Source: Fundicoccus sp052116145 (GTDB lineage: Bacteria; Bacillota; Bacilli; Lactobacillales; Aerococcaceae). Taken from it: a DNA stretch of 64,000 bases. The notes beneath the pieces were generated by a model. It had not been told where the DNA came from. It saw nothing but the letters and a program-made list of their open reading frames with translations, and searched no databases. The position numbers and the translations under genes were made by a program. How positions within the stretch are numbered: the first letter of the stretch is position 1; every line of letters begins with the position of its first letter. Location of the stretch: positions 186,001-250,000 of the forward strand of contig NZ_JBQKLQ010000004.1 of the NCBI RefSeq assembly GCF_052116145.1. Reading direction: 5' to 3'. Below, one piece after another: positions 43,802 to 52,523 of this stretch.

Positions 43802-44377
43802 ATGATGGATCGATTTCCATTTAAATATTCAATCGATGAGGAGCTGGCTTTGGTAGCACCGACGCATGTTCAATCTGTAGCGGAGGAATTGTTTCGCCTA
43901 CTGGATAGCGACCGGGAACATTTACGTCCATTTTTGTCCTTCGTGGATACGACACAGACTGTTGAGGATGAACTAGCTTTTATCAAGTCTCAACTGAATG
44001 GCCAGGCGGAAGGGACAGACTACCTCTTGTTAATTACTTACCGCAAGCAATTAGTCGGCACCATCAATTATCACTTTGTTAGTGCAAGCAATCAACGGGC
44101 TGAAATCGGCTATTGGCTTCATTCAGCTTATAATGGTCAAGGGATTATGACTCGTAGTGTTAAAGCAATGCTGGCAATAGGTTTCGAAACACTGGACTTT
44201 AATCGGATAGATTTGTATGCTGATATTGAAAATCATGCAAGTAATGCGGTAGCTAAACGAGCCGGCTTCACTCATGTGGCTGTGCAACCAGCTCAAGTCA
44301 AACTATATGATAGTTTCCGGGATATGCACCAGTATGTCATGCTGAAAAGTGACTATGAAGCGATGAAACTAAACTAG
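43802..44377 (+). CDS. RimJ/RimL-type GNAT acetyltransferase
   Basis: A 191-residue GNAT enzyme of the ribosomal-protein-serine acetyltransferase (YdaF/RimL) type. EIGYWLHSAYNGQGIMTRSV (about 99-118) is the acetyl-CoA motif, and FNRIDLYADIENHASNAVAK followed by RAGF the B motif. ATG 43802 follows GAAGGAGTGG; a GTG-initiated extension at 43778 lies upstream of this site. TGATAAAAT at about 43766 may be an extended -10. The substrate is unknown. Confidence 0.85.
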   Translation: MMDRFPFKYSIDEELALVAPTHVQSVAEELFRLLDSDREHLRPFLSFVDTTQTVEDELAFIKSQLNGQAEGTDYLLLITYRKQLVGTINYHFVSASNQRAEIGYWLHSAYNGQGIMTRSVKAMLAIGFETLDFNRIDLYADIENHASNAVAKRAGFTHVAVQPAQVKLYDSFRDMHQYVMLKSDYEAMKLN

Positions 44378-44410
44378 TTGCTAAAGAGTTGAAAGGGGTC
44401 AAGAGTCTAT

Positions 44411-44707
44411 ATGTTACTATATTTATTGCTGATCTTTGCGGCTGCTATTGTGTTGAGTGTTATTACACGCTCGAAAAACCAAAAACAGATGAAAGTAGAC
44501 CGCAATAATTTGCAGACTGGCAATCTAAACGATCGGCAAGTTATGAATATTTACCGCAAACTTGAGAGCTATCAGGATAGTCAATTTTATGCGATGATCG
44601 CCTATGGTATTTTTTACAAGCAATATTTTAAAGATGCGGCTGAAAATTACAGCTTATTTAAAGATGAGATGCACAAACGAGATTTATTTAAAACATATCT
44701 TTTATAA
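44411..44707 (+). CDS. Small N-terminally anchored protein of unknown function
   Basis: A 98-residue protein with one N-terminal membrane segment (about 2-19), then a basic linker (SKNQKQMKVDR) and a charged, tyrosine-rich helical domain. I do not recognise it. GAAAGGGG lies about 14 bases before ATG 44411, and the coding frame is clean between two real genes. It may be co-transcribed with the GNAT gene 33 bases upstream. Confidence 0.55.
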   Translation: MLLYLLLIFAAAIVLSVITRSKNQKQMKVDRNNLQTGNLNDRQVMNIYRKLESYQDSQFYAMIAYGIFYKQYFKDAAENYSLFKDEMHKRDLFKTYLL

Positions 44708-44774
44708 AGCTTGTCGAAATGACACTCGCACACACAAGCAGTCTTAGCTGCGAAATGAAAGAGAGGCACTCTAG

Positions 44775-45797
44775 TTGAAAAAAATACGCAAAGTTTTCCT
44801 GTGGTCAGTTGGAACCATTGGTGGATTGGCAATAGCAACCGGGACTGCCATGCATTTATCGCCAAGACCCGGGGCTTTTTTAATCAAACAATTATTCGAC
44901 AGACCTTATGGCATCACCCATCCGGAACACTATGATCGAGTCCTTGATACTGTTACCGTCACGACAGACTTAACCTACCCGTCAACACTTGCTCGGAATC
45001 AATATGATGTCTACTTACCTGCAGATTTAGCAGAAGATGAAAAAGTTCCTGTTGTACTATGGATGCATGGTGGTGGGTTTGTTGGAGGGAATAAATCACA
45101 AATGTTGGAATTGGCGACTTATCTGGTAGCTGAGACGCGTGTCGCTTTTATTGCCTTTAATTATGCGCTAGCTCCAGATGAAAAGTATCCCAGTCAATTG
45201 GATCAATTGAACGAAGCGGTCAATCATGTGATCCATGACGAATCATTATCAGAAGTGATTGATTTTGAGCAACTAGTTTTTGGAGGTGATTCGGCAGGCG
45301 CTCAAATTGCCGGGCAATATGTCTTACTTCAAACAGCGACTGCCTATCGTCAGTCACTCGGCTATGAGCAAACCCTTGCTGACAAGCAAATCAAAGGCTT
45401 TATTTCATATTGCGGACCACTTGCGATGAGTCAGATGGCGACGGTTCGTCCTGAAAGTCCTTTGTTACGCTTTTTTTATAATACTGTGTCGCGTTCAATG
45501 ATCGGTAGCCGTCAATGGAATGAACGCGCTGAATTATTCGAAGCGTCTTTAGCTGATCACCTACAAGCCTCTTTTCCAGCCAGCTTTATTACGGATGGCA
45601 ATACCCACTCCTTTGAGCCCCAGGGCCTAGCTTTTGTCGAACGACTTGAGGCATTAGAAGTGCCAGTCAGCTCTTTATTCTTTACTGAAACAGAAGAGGA
45701 ATTGATTCACGAATACCAATTTTCTTACGATACAGAAGCCGGACAACAATGCTTAGCAGAAACAGTGGCCTTTTTGAAGGGTGTCTTTCACTCTTAG
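44775..45797 (+). CDS. Membrane-anchored alpha/beta hydrolase (HSL-type carboxylesterase)
   Basis: A 340-residue hydrolase. An N-terminal membrane segment (about 7-27) is followed by the alpha/beta fold: oxyanion motif HGGG (98-101) and nucleophile Ser173 in GGDSAGA. It resembles hormone-sensitive-lipase/BD-FAE-type esterases acting on acyl or acetyl esters. The catalytic His may be in the C-terminal EEELIHEYQF segment. TTG 44775 follows GAGAGG. MaoC follows 41 bases downstream. Confidence 0.8.
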   Translation: MKKIRKVFLWSVGTIGGLAIATGTAMHLSPRPGAFLIKQLFDRPYGITHPEHYDRVLDTVTVTTDLTYPSTLARNQYDVYLPADLAEDEKVPVVLWMHGGGFVGGNKSQMLELATYLVAETRVAFIAFNYALAPDEKYPSQLDQLNEAVNHVIHDESLSEVIDFEQLVFGGDSAGAQIAGQYVLLQTATAYRQSLGYEQTLADKQIKGFISYCGPLAMSQMATVRPESPLLRFFYNTVSRSMIGSRQWNERAELFEASLADHLQASFPASFITDGNTHSFEPQGLAFVERLEALEVPVSSLFFTETEEELIHEYQFSYDTEAGQQCLAETVAFLKGVFHS

Positions 45798-45838
45798 TTA
45801 AAGGAACTTAGTTAAAATTATAAAAGGAGACGAAAAAA

Positions 45839-46267
45839 ATGACGCACTCACCATTCACAGTTGGACAAAGCGCAAGTTTTACAAAGACAGTTACTGAAAC
45901 AGATGTGGTCCTATTTGCAGGTATCAGTGGCGATTTGAACCCCGCTCATGTCGATGAAGTATCTGCCAAACAATCAATGTTTAAAGGGCGAGTGGCCCAT
46001 GGTATATTGGGGGCCTCTTTTATTTCATCTGTTCTTGGCATGCAGTTGCCTGGACCTGGTTCAATCTACTTGTCGCAAGACTTAAAATTTTTGAAGCCAA
46101 TCTATTTTAATGATACGGTTACCGCAACTGTGACTATTAAAGAAATTGACCGACGTGGCCGAATAACCTTGGATACGTCATTGACCAATCAAGATGGTAA
46201 GCAATTGATCTCAGGGGAAGCACATGTCCAGCCGCCAAGACAGAAGAAAACGAGTCAAGACGCTTAA
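45839..46267 (+). CDS. MaoC-like (R)-specific enoyl-CoA hydratase
   Basis: A 142-residue hot-dog-fold protein. The hydratase 2 motif is FAGISGDLNPAHVDE, with Asp32 and His37 as catalytic residues, followed by GRVAHGILGASFISSVLG. The family hydrates trans-2-enoyl-CoA to (R)-3-hydroxyacyl-CoA; PhaJ is the known example. In a Lactobacillales setting the role is unclear. GGAGACG precedes ATG 45839. Confidence 0.85.
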   Translation: MTHSPFTVGQSASFTKTVTETDVVLFAGISGDLNPAHVDEVSAKQSMFKGRVAHGILGASFISSVLGMQLPGPGSIYLSQDLKFLKPIYFNDTVTATVTIKEIDRRGRITLDTSLTNQDGKQLISGEAHVQPPRQKKTSQDA

Positions 46268-46380
46268 GGAAGCATAAGTATCGCCCAAAATGAGTCCATC
46301 TTTAATGCAAAGTGACAGGGCCGCCAACTAAATTAAATTTAGTTGCTGAAAAAGCTAGAAGCAATTGAGTTTTCAAACAC

Positions 46381-46428
46381 ACAAATAGCCATCCTATTCG
46401 GAAAACGGAATAGGATGGCTATTTGTTA
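46381..46428. terminator. Bidirectional terminator
   Basis: ACAAATAGCCATCCTATTC (46381-46399) and GAATAGGATGGCTATTTGT (46408-46426) are exact reverse complements. They separate the convergent MaoC and ugpC genes. CAACTAAATTAAATTTAGTTG, given here as CAACTAAAT and ATTTAGTTG (46327-46347), is a second small hairpin upstream. Confidence 0.9.
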
Positions 46429-46431
46429 ATA

Positions 46432-47553
46432 TTAGAGGCTAAGCGGTTCAAGTAGGGAGAGTTCACTATGGCGATCGAAGAGATGCCAACGGTTTGCATC
46501 AGCCTTTAAGTAGATCAAGTCACCGACTTCTGGTGTATCTTCAACAGCGATGGTCGCTGCCAAAGCCTCTGGACAATCGCTGGTTGTGAAAAAGACATTG
46601 ACGTTATGACCTAAGTGCTCAATGCTTTCAACTTGGACACGAATTGCAGCTGGATCTGTTTCATCTGTTAAAATCAGATGTTCAGGGCGAATGCCGGCAT
46701 AAATTTGTTCTGCCATGACATCCGTTTTTAAACGATCTTTACAGGCTTGCCCTAGCTCAACCCCTTTACCGTTGAAGGAAACCGCCACAACATCTAGGTT
46801 TTCATACAACAATTGAGTGGGGAAGACATTCATTTGAGGGCTCCCAATAAATTCAGCCACAAATTTTGTTTTGGGTGATTCGTATAAGTTTATAGGTGTA
46901 TCCATTTGTTCTAAATGGCCGTCGCGTAACACAACAATCCGGTCGCCCATGGTCATGGCTTCCGTTTGGTCATGCGTGACGTAAATAAAGGTTGTTTCGA
47001 GTTCATGGTGCAATTTAACAATTTCAGCACGCATTTCGACTCTCAGTTTCGCATCTAAATTTGATAAAGGCTCATCTAAGAGGAAGACTTTTGGTTGTCG
47101 AACCATGGCTCGTCCTAGAGCAACCCTTTGTCTTTGCCCACCAGACAAGGCATCTGGTTTACGTTTTAAAAAGGGGGTAAGCTGAAGGATTTCAGCCACT
47201 TCTTTCACACGCTCTTTGATCAAGGCCTTGGGTGCTTTTTGCATCTTTAAGGGGAAACCGATATTTTCTGCAATGGTCATATAAGGGTAAAGGGCATAGT
47301 TTTGAAACACCATGGCGATGTCACGGTCTTTTGAATCTACATAATTGACCAGTTCATTATCAATATACATGCCGCCTCCAGAAATAGATTCCAGGCCAGC
47401 GATCATTCGTAAAGTCGTCGATTTACCACAGCCGGAAGGCCCAACGATGACAACAAATTCTTTATCTTTAATTTCAATAGTTAAGGGTTTGACAGCCAAA
47501 GTGCCTTGATTACCATAAGATTTAGTTACTTCGCGTAATTCAACATTCGCCAT
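46432..47553 (-). CDS. ugpC: UgpC/MsmK-type CUT1 ABC importer ATPase
   Basis: A 373-residue ABC ATPase. Walker A is GPSGCGKST, the Q-loop FQNYALYPYMT, the signature LSGGQRQRVALGRAM, Walker B VFLLDEPLSNLD, and the H-loop YVTHDQTEAMT. The C-terminal about 135 residues form the OB-fold regulatory domain (IGSPQMNVFP, GIRPEHL). It is last in the ugpAEBC-like operon. MsmK-type ATPases can serve several importers, and this one may also power the ATPase-less system at 16974. GAGGC precedes the ATG at 47551-47553. Confidence 0.9.
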   Translation of the reverse strand: MANVELREVTKSYGNQGTLAVKPLTIEIKDKEFVVIVGPSGCGKSTTLRMIAGLESISGGGMYIDNELVNYVDSKDRDIAMVFQNYALYPYMTIAENIGFPLKMQKAPKALIKERVKEVAEILQLTPFLKRKPDALSGGQRQRVALGRAMVRQPKVFLLDEPLSNLDAKLRVEMRAEIVKLHHELETTFIYVTHDQTEAMTMGDRIVVLRDGHLEQMDTPINLYESPKTKFVAEFIGSPQMNVFPTQLLYENLDVVAVSFNGKGVELGQACKDRLKTDVMAEQIYAGIRPEHLILTDETDPAAIRVQVESIEHLGHNVNVFFTTSDCPEALAATIAVEDTPEVGDLIYLKADANRWHLFDRHSELSLLEPLSL

Positions 47554-47596
47554 ATTTATGCCTCGCTTTCAGAGTATTTAAATGCTGCTAATAGAA

Positions 47597-47632
47597 GAAA
47601 GCTTCTTACGTTGTAAACCGCAAGAAGCTTTC
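47597..47632 (-). terminator. Intra-operon hairpin between ugpB and ugpC
   Basis: GAAAGCTTCTT pairs exactly with AAGAAGCTTTC around a 14-base loop, followed on the minus strand by TTCT. It may attenuate ugpC relative to ugpB or protect the ugpB 3' end. Confidence 0.55.
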
Positions 47633-47672
47633 TCTTTATCGTTTCAACATGATGCAGTGTCGACGATAAAAA

Positions 47673-49001
47673 TTAGTAGTTAACTAAGTTGTATTGTTCG
47701 ATTGCTGTGTTGATTTGGTCTGCCATTGCTTGGGCAGCTTCTTCTGGTGTTGAATTACCATTTAACATGTTTTCGATTTCTGTTTCAACGATTTGACGTG
47801 CTTCAGGGAATACAGAAACTAAAGCACCTTGTGATTCAGGTGATGAGGCATGTAATTGGTCAATCGCTGTTTGGAATTGTGGGAAGTTAGCAACGTTTTC
47901 TTGGAATACTGGCTCATCGTGAGCAGCAGTTGAAATTGGGAAGTAACCAGTTGCTGCAGCCCATTCAGCTTGAACTGATGGTGAAACTAAGAATTTAACA
48001 AATTCCCAAGTAGCTTGTGATTTTTCTGGATCTTGGCTATCTAATGCCCAGACAGAAGCACCACCGATCGAAACGCCACCTTCTAAGCCATCTTCAGTGA
48101 CGGCTGGTAAATAAGCTGTTCCTACTTCGAATTTACCGTCTACTTCAGCAAGGATTCCTGCCAATGAAGCGGTTGAACCTAATGTCATCGCTGATTGGCC
48201 CGAAACGAATTCCGGTTGTCCACCTTGACGACCAACGTTTGGAGCAGCATCTGCAACAAATAAATCGTTCCAAGCAGTTAATACTTCTACCATTACGCCT
48301 GAGTCGATAAAGGCAACTTCACTTGCAACGTCTTCACGTCCATTACCATTGTTAACAAAGTGTTCGCCTTCTTTTGCGATAAATTGTTCAACAAACCATC
48401 CGTAAATTTGTAAAGAGATTGGCATTGTTGCACCAGCTTCTACTAAAGCAGGTTGAATCTCGATGATTTCTGCAAGAGTTGTTGGCGCATTTTCGATGCC
48501 AGCTGCTTCAAATAAATCCACATTATAGTAAAGGATTGGTGTTGAAGAGTTGAATGGCATCGAAATTAATTCATCATTGACTGAATAATAAGCCGCAATG
48601 TTTGGTTCGATTTGTGAAAGGTCATACTCTTCTGCATCAATAAAACTTTGCATTGGCGTTACTAAACCTGAGTCGATCATGTAACGAGAACCGATATCGT
48701 AGATTTGAACTAAATCAGCTTCTAAGTTTCCTAATGAAGAGTTTCTTAATTTAGTGATTGTGTCATCATAAGAGCCTTGATATTCAGAAGTAACTGTAAT
48801 GCCTAATTCGTTTTCTTCGTTAAATTGTTCCACTAAAGCTTCTAAAGCAGTTCCAGCGTTACCACCCATACCATGCCAGAAAACGATGTCTTGGTTTTCA
48901 CCGGTTTGTGCTTGGACGTGTGTTGTTGCACCAATGTTGACGAATGCAGTTAAAGCAACTGCTGCCGCTGTAACTGTTTTTAATAGGTTAAATTTTTTCA
49001 T
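47673..49001 (-). CDS. ugpB: UgpB-like glycerol-3-phosphate binding protein without lipobox
   Basis: A 442-residue family 1 binding protein. The signal peptide (1-32) ends HVQA before QTGENQD and has no lipobox cysteine. The UgpB-type pattern is kept: VFWHGMGGNAGTALEALVEQ, MPFNSSTPILYYN, GGASVWALD and the late YFPISTAA. This type binds glycerol 3-phosphate or glycerophosphodiesters. AAGGAGC precedes the ATG at 48999-49001. Confidence 0.85.
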   Translation of the reverse strand: MKKFNLLKTVTAAAVALTAFVNIGATTHVQAQTGENQDIVFWHGMGGNAGTALEALVEQFNEENELGITVTSEYQGSYDDTITKLRNSSLGNLEADLVQIYDIGSRYMIDSGLVTPMQSFIDAEEYDLSQIEPNIAAYYSVNDELISMPFNSSTPILYYNVDLFEAAGIENAPTTLAEIIEIQPALVEAGATMPISLQIYGWFVEQFIAKEGEHFVNNGNGREDVASEVAFIDSGVMVEVLTAWNDLFVADAAPNVGRQGGQPEFVSGQSAMTLGSTASLAGILAEVDGKFEVGTAYLPAVTEDGLEGGVSIGGASVWALDSQDPEKSQATWEFVKFLVSPSVQAEWAAATGYFPISTAAHDEPVFQENVANFPQFQTAIDQLHASSPESQGALVSVFPEARQIVETEIENMLNGNSTPEEAAQAMADQINTAIEQYNLVNY

Positions 49002-49115
49002 TTTTTTGCTTGCTCCTTATTATATAAGTAATGATGGTCTAAATTGACCAAACCTTGCTTTATGATATTGCTAAACAAAAGCTAGATACATTGACTGTAT
49101 CACCAGCTAAGCTGG

Positions 49116-50027
49116 TTAACCTTTAACTGAACCAGAGAACAATCCTTTGACCAACGTTTTGCGACCGACTAAGAAAATCAGTAGAGAGGGCAGTAAACAG
49201 AAGACAACTCCGGCAAACATCAAGACGATTGACTGACTATCCACACTTTGCATCATTGAAACCCCAATTTGGACCGTTCGATAATTATCAGAACCTGAGA
49301 CCATTAATGGCCACATATACATATTCCATGCATTGATAAAGGCGTTAACGGCAGTCGCGCCTAGTGCAGGTTTTGATAATGGTAGCAGAATTGTAAACAC
49401 AAATCTGAGATTACTACAGCCATCTATCTTGGCTGCTTCATAGAGAGTAAAAGGAAAACTCTTATAAAATTGTCTGAATAAGAAAATCGTCGAAGCCGAT
49501 GTCAGGTAAGGGATAATTAAAACATGGTAACTATCTAGCCAACCCCAACGAGCGACCTGTAAGTAATTCGAAACGATGGTCGCTTCACCTGGCACCATCA
49601 TGGTTGCCAAAACTAAAGCGAATATGACTTCTTTGAACCTGGAATCTAAAAACTCGAAGGAAAAAGCAGCGAGTGATCCAGAGATTAATTGCCCGATGGT
49701 TATGCAGCTAGCCACTAGAAAGGAATTCCAAATGAAGCGACCAAGTGGTGCAGTATTAAAGGCTGCTTCGTAGTTTGAAAATTGTGGGCTGTTTGGTAAC
49801 AATTGGAAGTCAGTTGTGTAAATTTCGCCGGGCGATTTGAGTGACATGGCCACGGCGTATATCAAAGGAAACAAAGTCACAATCGCTAAAAGTGTATTCA
49901 CGATTAAAAGGCTGATTTTGATCAAGAGATTTTTAAACGAGGCTCGTCTTTCTAAGCGTTCTTGTTCAAGTTGTAAATCAGCTGGTATCGCGACTTTGTT
50001 TATTTCAACCGGTGCTTCTTGTGTCAT
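49116..50027 (-). CDS. ugpE: UgpE-like ABC permease
   Basis: A 303-residue CUT1 permease with six membrane segments and an N-terminal cytoplasmic extension of about 35 residues. The EAA loop is YEAAKIDGCSNLRFVFTILL (about 200-219). LKSPGEIYTTDFQLLP near 65-80 is typical of UgpE. Its start overlaps the ugpA stop by four bases (ATGA). A G-rich GGGGGG site precedes it. Confidence 0.85.
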   Translation of the reverse strand: MTQEAPVEINKVAIPADLQLEQERLERRASFKNLLIKISLLIVNTLLAIVTLFPLIYAVAMSLKSPGEIYTTDFQLLPNSPQFSNYEAAFNTAPLGRFIWNSFLVASCITIGQLISGSLAAFSFEFLDSRFKEVIFALVLATMMVPGEATIVSNYLQVARWGWLDSYHVLIIPYLTSASTIFLFRQFYKSFPFTLYEAAKIDGCSNLRFVFTILLPLSKPALGATAVNAFINAWNMYMWPLMVSGSDNYRTVQIGVSMMQSVDSQSIVLMFAGVVFCLLPSLLIFLVGRKTLVKGLFSGSVKG

Positions 50028-50896
50028 GAACGGGCCCCCCTTGCTTGAATAGTAAACATAATGGCTGTGAGGACTGCGATTATCACGAATAAAATAATTG
50101 ATTCAGCAGATGCTAAGCCATAACGGAAGTTTTGAAAGGCATTGCGGTAAATATCATGCACGATGACGTTGGTTGATTCTCCAGGACCACCAGCCGTCAA
50201 GATACGGATTTGTGCAAAGGATTGGAAAGCACCAATAATATTGATGACAAACACGTAAAATGTGATGTTGCGAATACTCGGCAAGGTAACATAGAGAAAC
50301 TTGTTCCAAGCGTCTGCTCCATCAACGGAGGCACTCTCATACAGACTTTCGTCCACATTGGCTAAGGCAGCACTGAAGTAAAGAAAGTTGAGGCCACTAT
50401 TCAACCAACCAGTAATGAAAGCTAGACTGAAAAGGGCGTATTGTGGATCAACTAACCAGTTAATGTCTGTCCCAAGGATTTGGTTCAAGGCACCAGTTTG
50501 TTGATTCAACATAATTTTAAACACCATCGCAATACCACTTGAAGCAATGGCCATTGGTAAGGCATAAATTGTCGAGAAGACTTGCAAGCCTGGAAAAGCT
50601 TTGCTACAAAGGAGAGCTGTAATAAAACCAATCGACATGCCGACGAGTAAAACTAAGACGACAAACTGAACAGTCACCCAAATACTATTCTGGAAGGAAC
50701 TTGAGCTGAATAAGTCTGTGTAGTTCTTTACGCCGTAAAAGACTTTTTCCACGCCACGGTTATCCGTAATGAAGAAACTACGATAAATTGTGCGGAAAAA
50801 TGGCCAGTAGGTAAAAATTAATAAAATAATCCCAGCAGGAACCAAATAAAGGTAAGGCTCTATTCGGGGCTTTCTTTTAACACTATGTGATGCCAT
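50024..50896 (-). CDS. ugpA: UgpA-like ABC permease
   Basis: A 290-residue CUT1 permease with six membrane segments. YLYLVPAGIILLIFTYWPFF opens the first segment, and the EAA loop is YESASVDGADAWNKFLYVTL (about 193-212). AQIRILTAGGPGESTNVIV near 233-251 is the usual UgpA pattern. It is first in the ugpAEBC operon. AAAGGAAT precedes the ATG at 50894-50896; the leader is about 100 bases from the predicted promoter. Confidence 0.85.
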   Translation of the reverse strand: MASHSVKRKPRIEPYLYLVPAGIILLIFTYWPFFRTIYRSFFITDNRGVEKVFYGVKNYTDLFSSSSFQNSIWVTVQFVVLVLLVGMSIGFITALLCSKAFPGLQVFSTIYALPMAIASSGIAMVFKIMLNQQTGALNQILGTDINWLVDPQYALFSLAFITGWLNSGLNFLYFSAALANVDESLYESASVDGADAWNKFLYVTLPSIRNITFYVFVINIIGAFQSFAQIRILTAGGPGESTNVIVHDIYRNAFQNFRYGLASAESIILFVIIAVLTAIMFTIQARGARS

Positions 50897-50950
50897 ATCG
50901 ATTCCTTTCTGTCGATGTCGACGGATTTTTTATAAATAAATTGACAAGCT

Positions 50951-50987
50951 TCAGTCATGATTTTTGACACAAATGTGTTTGGACTGA
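50951..50987 (-). other. Stem-loop in the ugp leader
   Basis: TCAGTC and GACTGA enclose an inner ACAC/GTGT stem. It lies between the predicted promoter and ugpA, so it would form in the 5' untranslated RNA. The function is unknown. Confidence 0.4.
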
Positions 50988-50995
50988 CGTCTTAA

Positions 50996-51088
50996 AGTAT
51001 AGCGAGAGATTATTAATTTCCTGTAAATGACGCGTAAATTTCGCGTAAAGCTTTTTAGCGTGTAAAGAATAGGTAAATTTTAGGTAAA
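50996..51088 (-). promoter_or_regulatory. Pho-type promoter with two triplets of PhoP-box half-sites
   Basis: On the minus strand TTTAC(C/A/G) half-sites occur at 51083-51088, 51072-51077, 51061-51066, 51044-51049, 51033-51038 and 51022-51027. Spacing is exactly 11 bases within each triplet and 17 between triplets. This fits the PhoP/PhoB box of repeated TT(A/T)ACA every 11 bases. TATACT at 50996-51001 is a likely -10, and there is no -35; the proximal half-site covers that position, as at activator-dependent Pho promoters. It supports phosphate control of the ugp operon. Confidence 0.75.
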
Positions 51089-51146
51089 GGCCATGGGATG
51101 TTCTTATTTATTCTGCCAGATTGATAGTGTTATGCTTTTCTTAACA

Positions 51147-51155
51147 TGATATAAT
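51147..51155 (+). promoter_or_regulatory. Extended -10 promoter
   Basis: TGATATAAT is a perfect TG-n-TATAAT element 24 bases before ATG 51179. No good -35 is seen. Confidence 0.55.
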
Positions 51156-51178
51156 TGGGGAAATAGGGGGTAGCCTAC

Positions 51179-52315
51179 ATGCATTTTAATGATGACATTT
51201 TCAGATTATTGCAGGAATTTATCGATGCCAACCAAGATCAGTTTTCGTCAATTGAAGAAACGGTTGAAGCTTTTATGGACCAACAAAACATTTCACCCGA
51301 GGCAGAAGATCAGTGGGATGAGACTGAACCATTATTAGCCGAGGAAGAATCTATGCTGTTAGTTCGCAAGGCAAGTCGAGAGTCGAATCGCACGAAGCAA
51401 AAAAAGATGCTGAAACAAGCATTGAAATTATGGCCGGATAACTATGAAGCTGAATTATTATTAATGGATGATGATTTACTTGAACAATTAAAGACCTATG
51501 TAACCATTGAAAAACGTGAACGGGCCAAATGGTTAAAGACCGATCAGGCAGGCTGGATTAATTGGGAAGAAAGACATTATTGGAAATTCAAGGGAATCTA
51601 TGCCGAATTTCTATTAGAGGTCGGTTTATTGTCAGCAGCACAAGAGCAGTTTCAGGACTTATTTGATTACAATGATATGGATAATCTGGGCGCACGTTAT
51701 GGTTTAATGTCTATCTATGCTAGAACCTATCAATGGGATAAAGCCAAGCGGTTATTGGAGCAAGTGCCGGAAGATGCGCACGATGATATGTTGCTTGTGC
51801 CACTGATTTGTGTGTCGGTTTTAACGCAACATACGGATTACGCCTATGATTTAATGCAAACGTTAAAGGAGCTAAATCCTGAGTTGGGTAAATTGTTCAG
51901 GCATGAGGCGGCTCCAATCGAAATGATTGTGAAGTTAGGTCATCCAGGTAGCTATAATTTGTATAGTCTTGAATCCTTGTGTGTGGCCTTGTACCCGCTG
52001 ATTCCGCTCCTAGTTGGGGCTGCCTACCTTTATCCATGGTTGAAGCATGCCTATAAAAGTAAGGCCAAGAGGTTGCCACAGACAAAGTCGGCAACGAACG
52101 TCATCGAATTTCCCAACGCTCAAACAAAGCCGGCGACGGATCCTTTGGCTGGCATTGCTGTATCACCGCGTGAGATTCTGGAAAACATCGGTCTGACCAC
52201 ATTTGCTGCTTTTGAAAAAGTCACCGAAGCTGAGGTCGCTAAGCTACGAGGCATTGGCCCTCAAACCATGAAACAATTAAAAGCAAACCAAGTCACTTTC
52301 AAAATAGGCACCTAA
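51179..52315 (+). CDS. TPR-like protein with membrane segment and C-terminal helix-hairpin-helix
   Basis: A 378-residue protein. Residues about 60-240 are helical with TPR/ST7-like repeats (KQKKMLKQALKLWPDNYEAE, GLLSAAQEQFQDLFDYNDMD, TYQWDKAKRLLEQVPEDAHD). A hydrophobic stretch lies near 268-287 (VALYPLIPLLVGAAYLYPWL), then a basic linker. The C-terminus (about 333-375) is a helix-hairpin-helix, ILENIGLTTFAAFEKVTEAE and KLRGIGPQTMKQLK, close to that in the protein at 3526. The function is unknown. AGGGGG precedes ATG 51179. Confidence 0.65.
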   Translation: MHFNDDIFRLLQEFIDANQDQFSSIEETVEAFMDQQNISPEAEDQWDETEPLLAEEESMLLVRKASRESNRTKQKKMLKQALKLWPDNYEAELLLMDDDLLEQLKTYVTIEKRERAKWLKTDQAGWINWEERHYWKFKGIYAEFLLEVGLLSAAQEQFQDLFDYNDMDNLGARYGLMSIYARTYQWDKAKRLLEQVPEDAHDDMLLVPLICVSVLTQHTDYAYDLMQTLKELNPELGKLFRHEAAPIEMIVKLGHPGSYNLYSLESLCVALYPLIPLLVGAAYLYPWLKHAYKSKAKRLPQTKSATNVIEFPNAQTKPATDPLAGIAVSPREILENIGLTTFAAFEKVTEAEVAKLRGIGPQTMKQLKANQVTFKIGT

Positions 52316-52390
52316 ACTTGACGGCGAAACAGGCTGTCTAGCTGCAAGGACTGAGCATGTGAGCTAGCGCGAACCATCACAATGAGACTG

Positions 52391-52428
52391 AACAACATTT
52401 TCTGAAGAGGAGAATGTTGTTTTTTTTA
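52391..52428 (+). terminator. Terminator of the TPR/HhH gene
   Basis: AACAACATT pairs with AATGTTGTT around TCTGAAGAGGAG, followed by a T run to 52428. It lies 75 bases after the stop. Confidence 0.8.
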
Positions 52429-52484
52429 TGGGCGAATTCACTGTTTTTAAAATGAAAATTTGATTAGAGAATGATGAGTGTCTG

Positions 52485-52493
52485 TGTTATAAT
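52485..52493 (+). promoter_or_regulatory. Extended -10 promoter of the ATP-grasp cluster
   Basis: TGTTATAAT is a perfect TG-n-TATAAT element about 30 bases before ATG 52524. A -35-like TTGATT at 52460-52465 is too far for standard spacing. Confidence 0.55.
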
Positions 52494-52523
52494 AAGACAA
52501 CTATTATGATTGAGGTGATTGTG

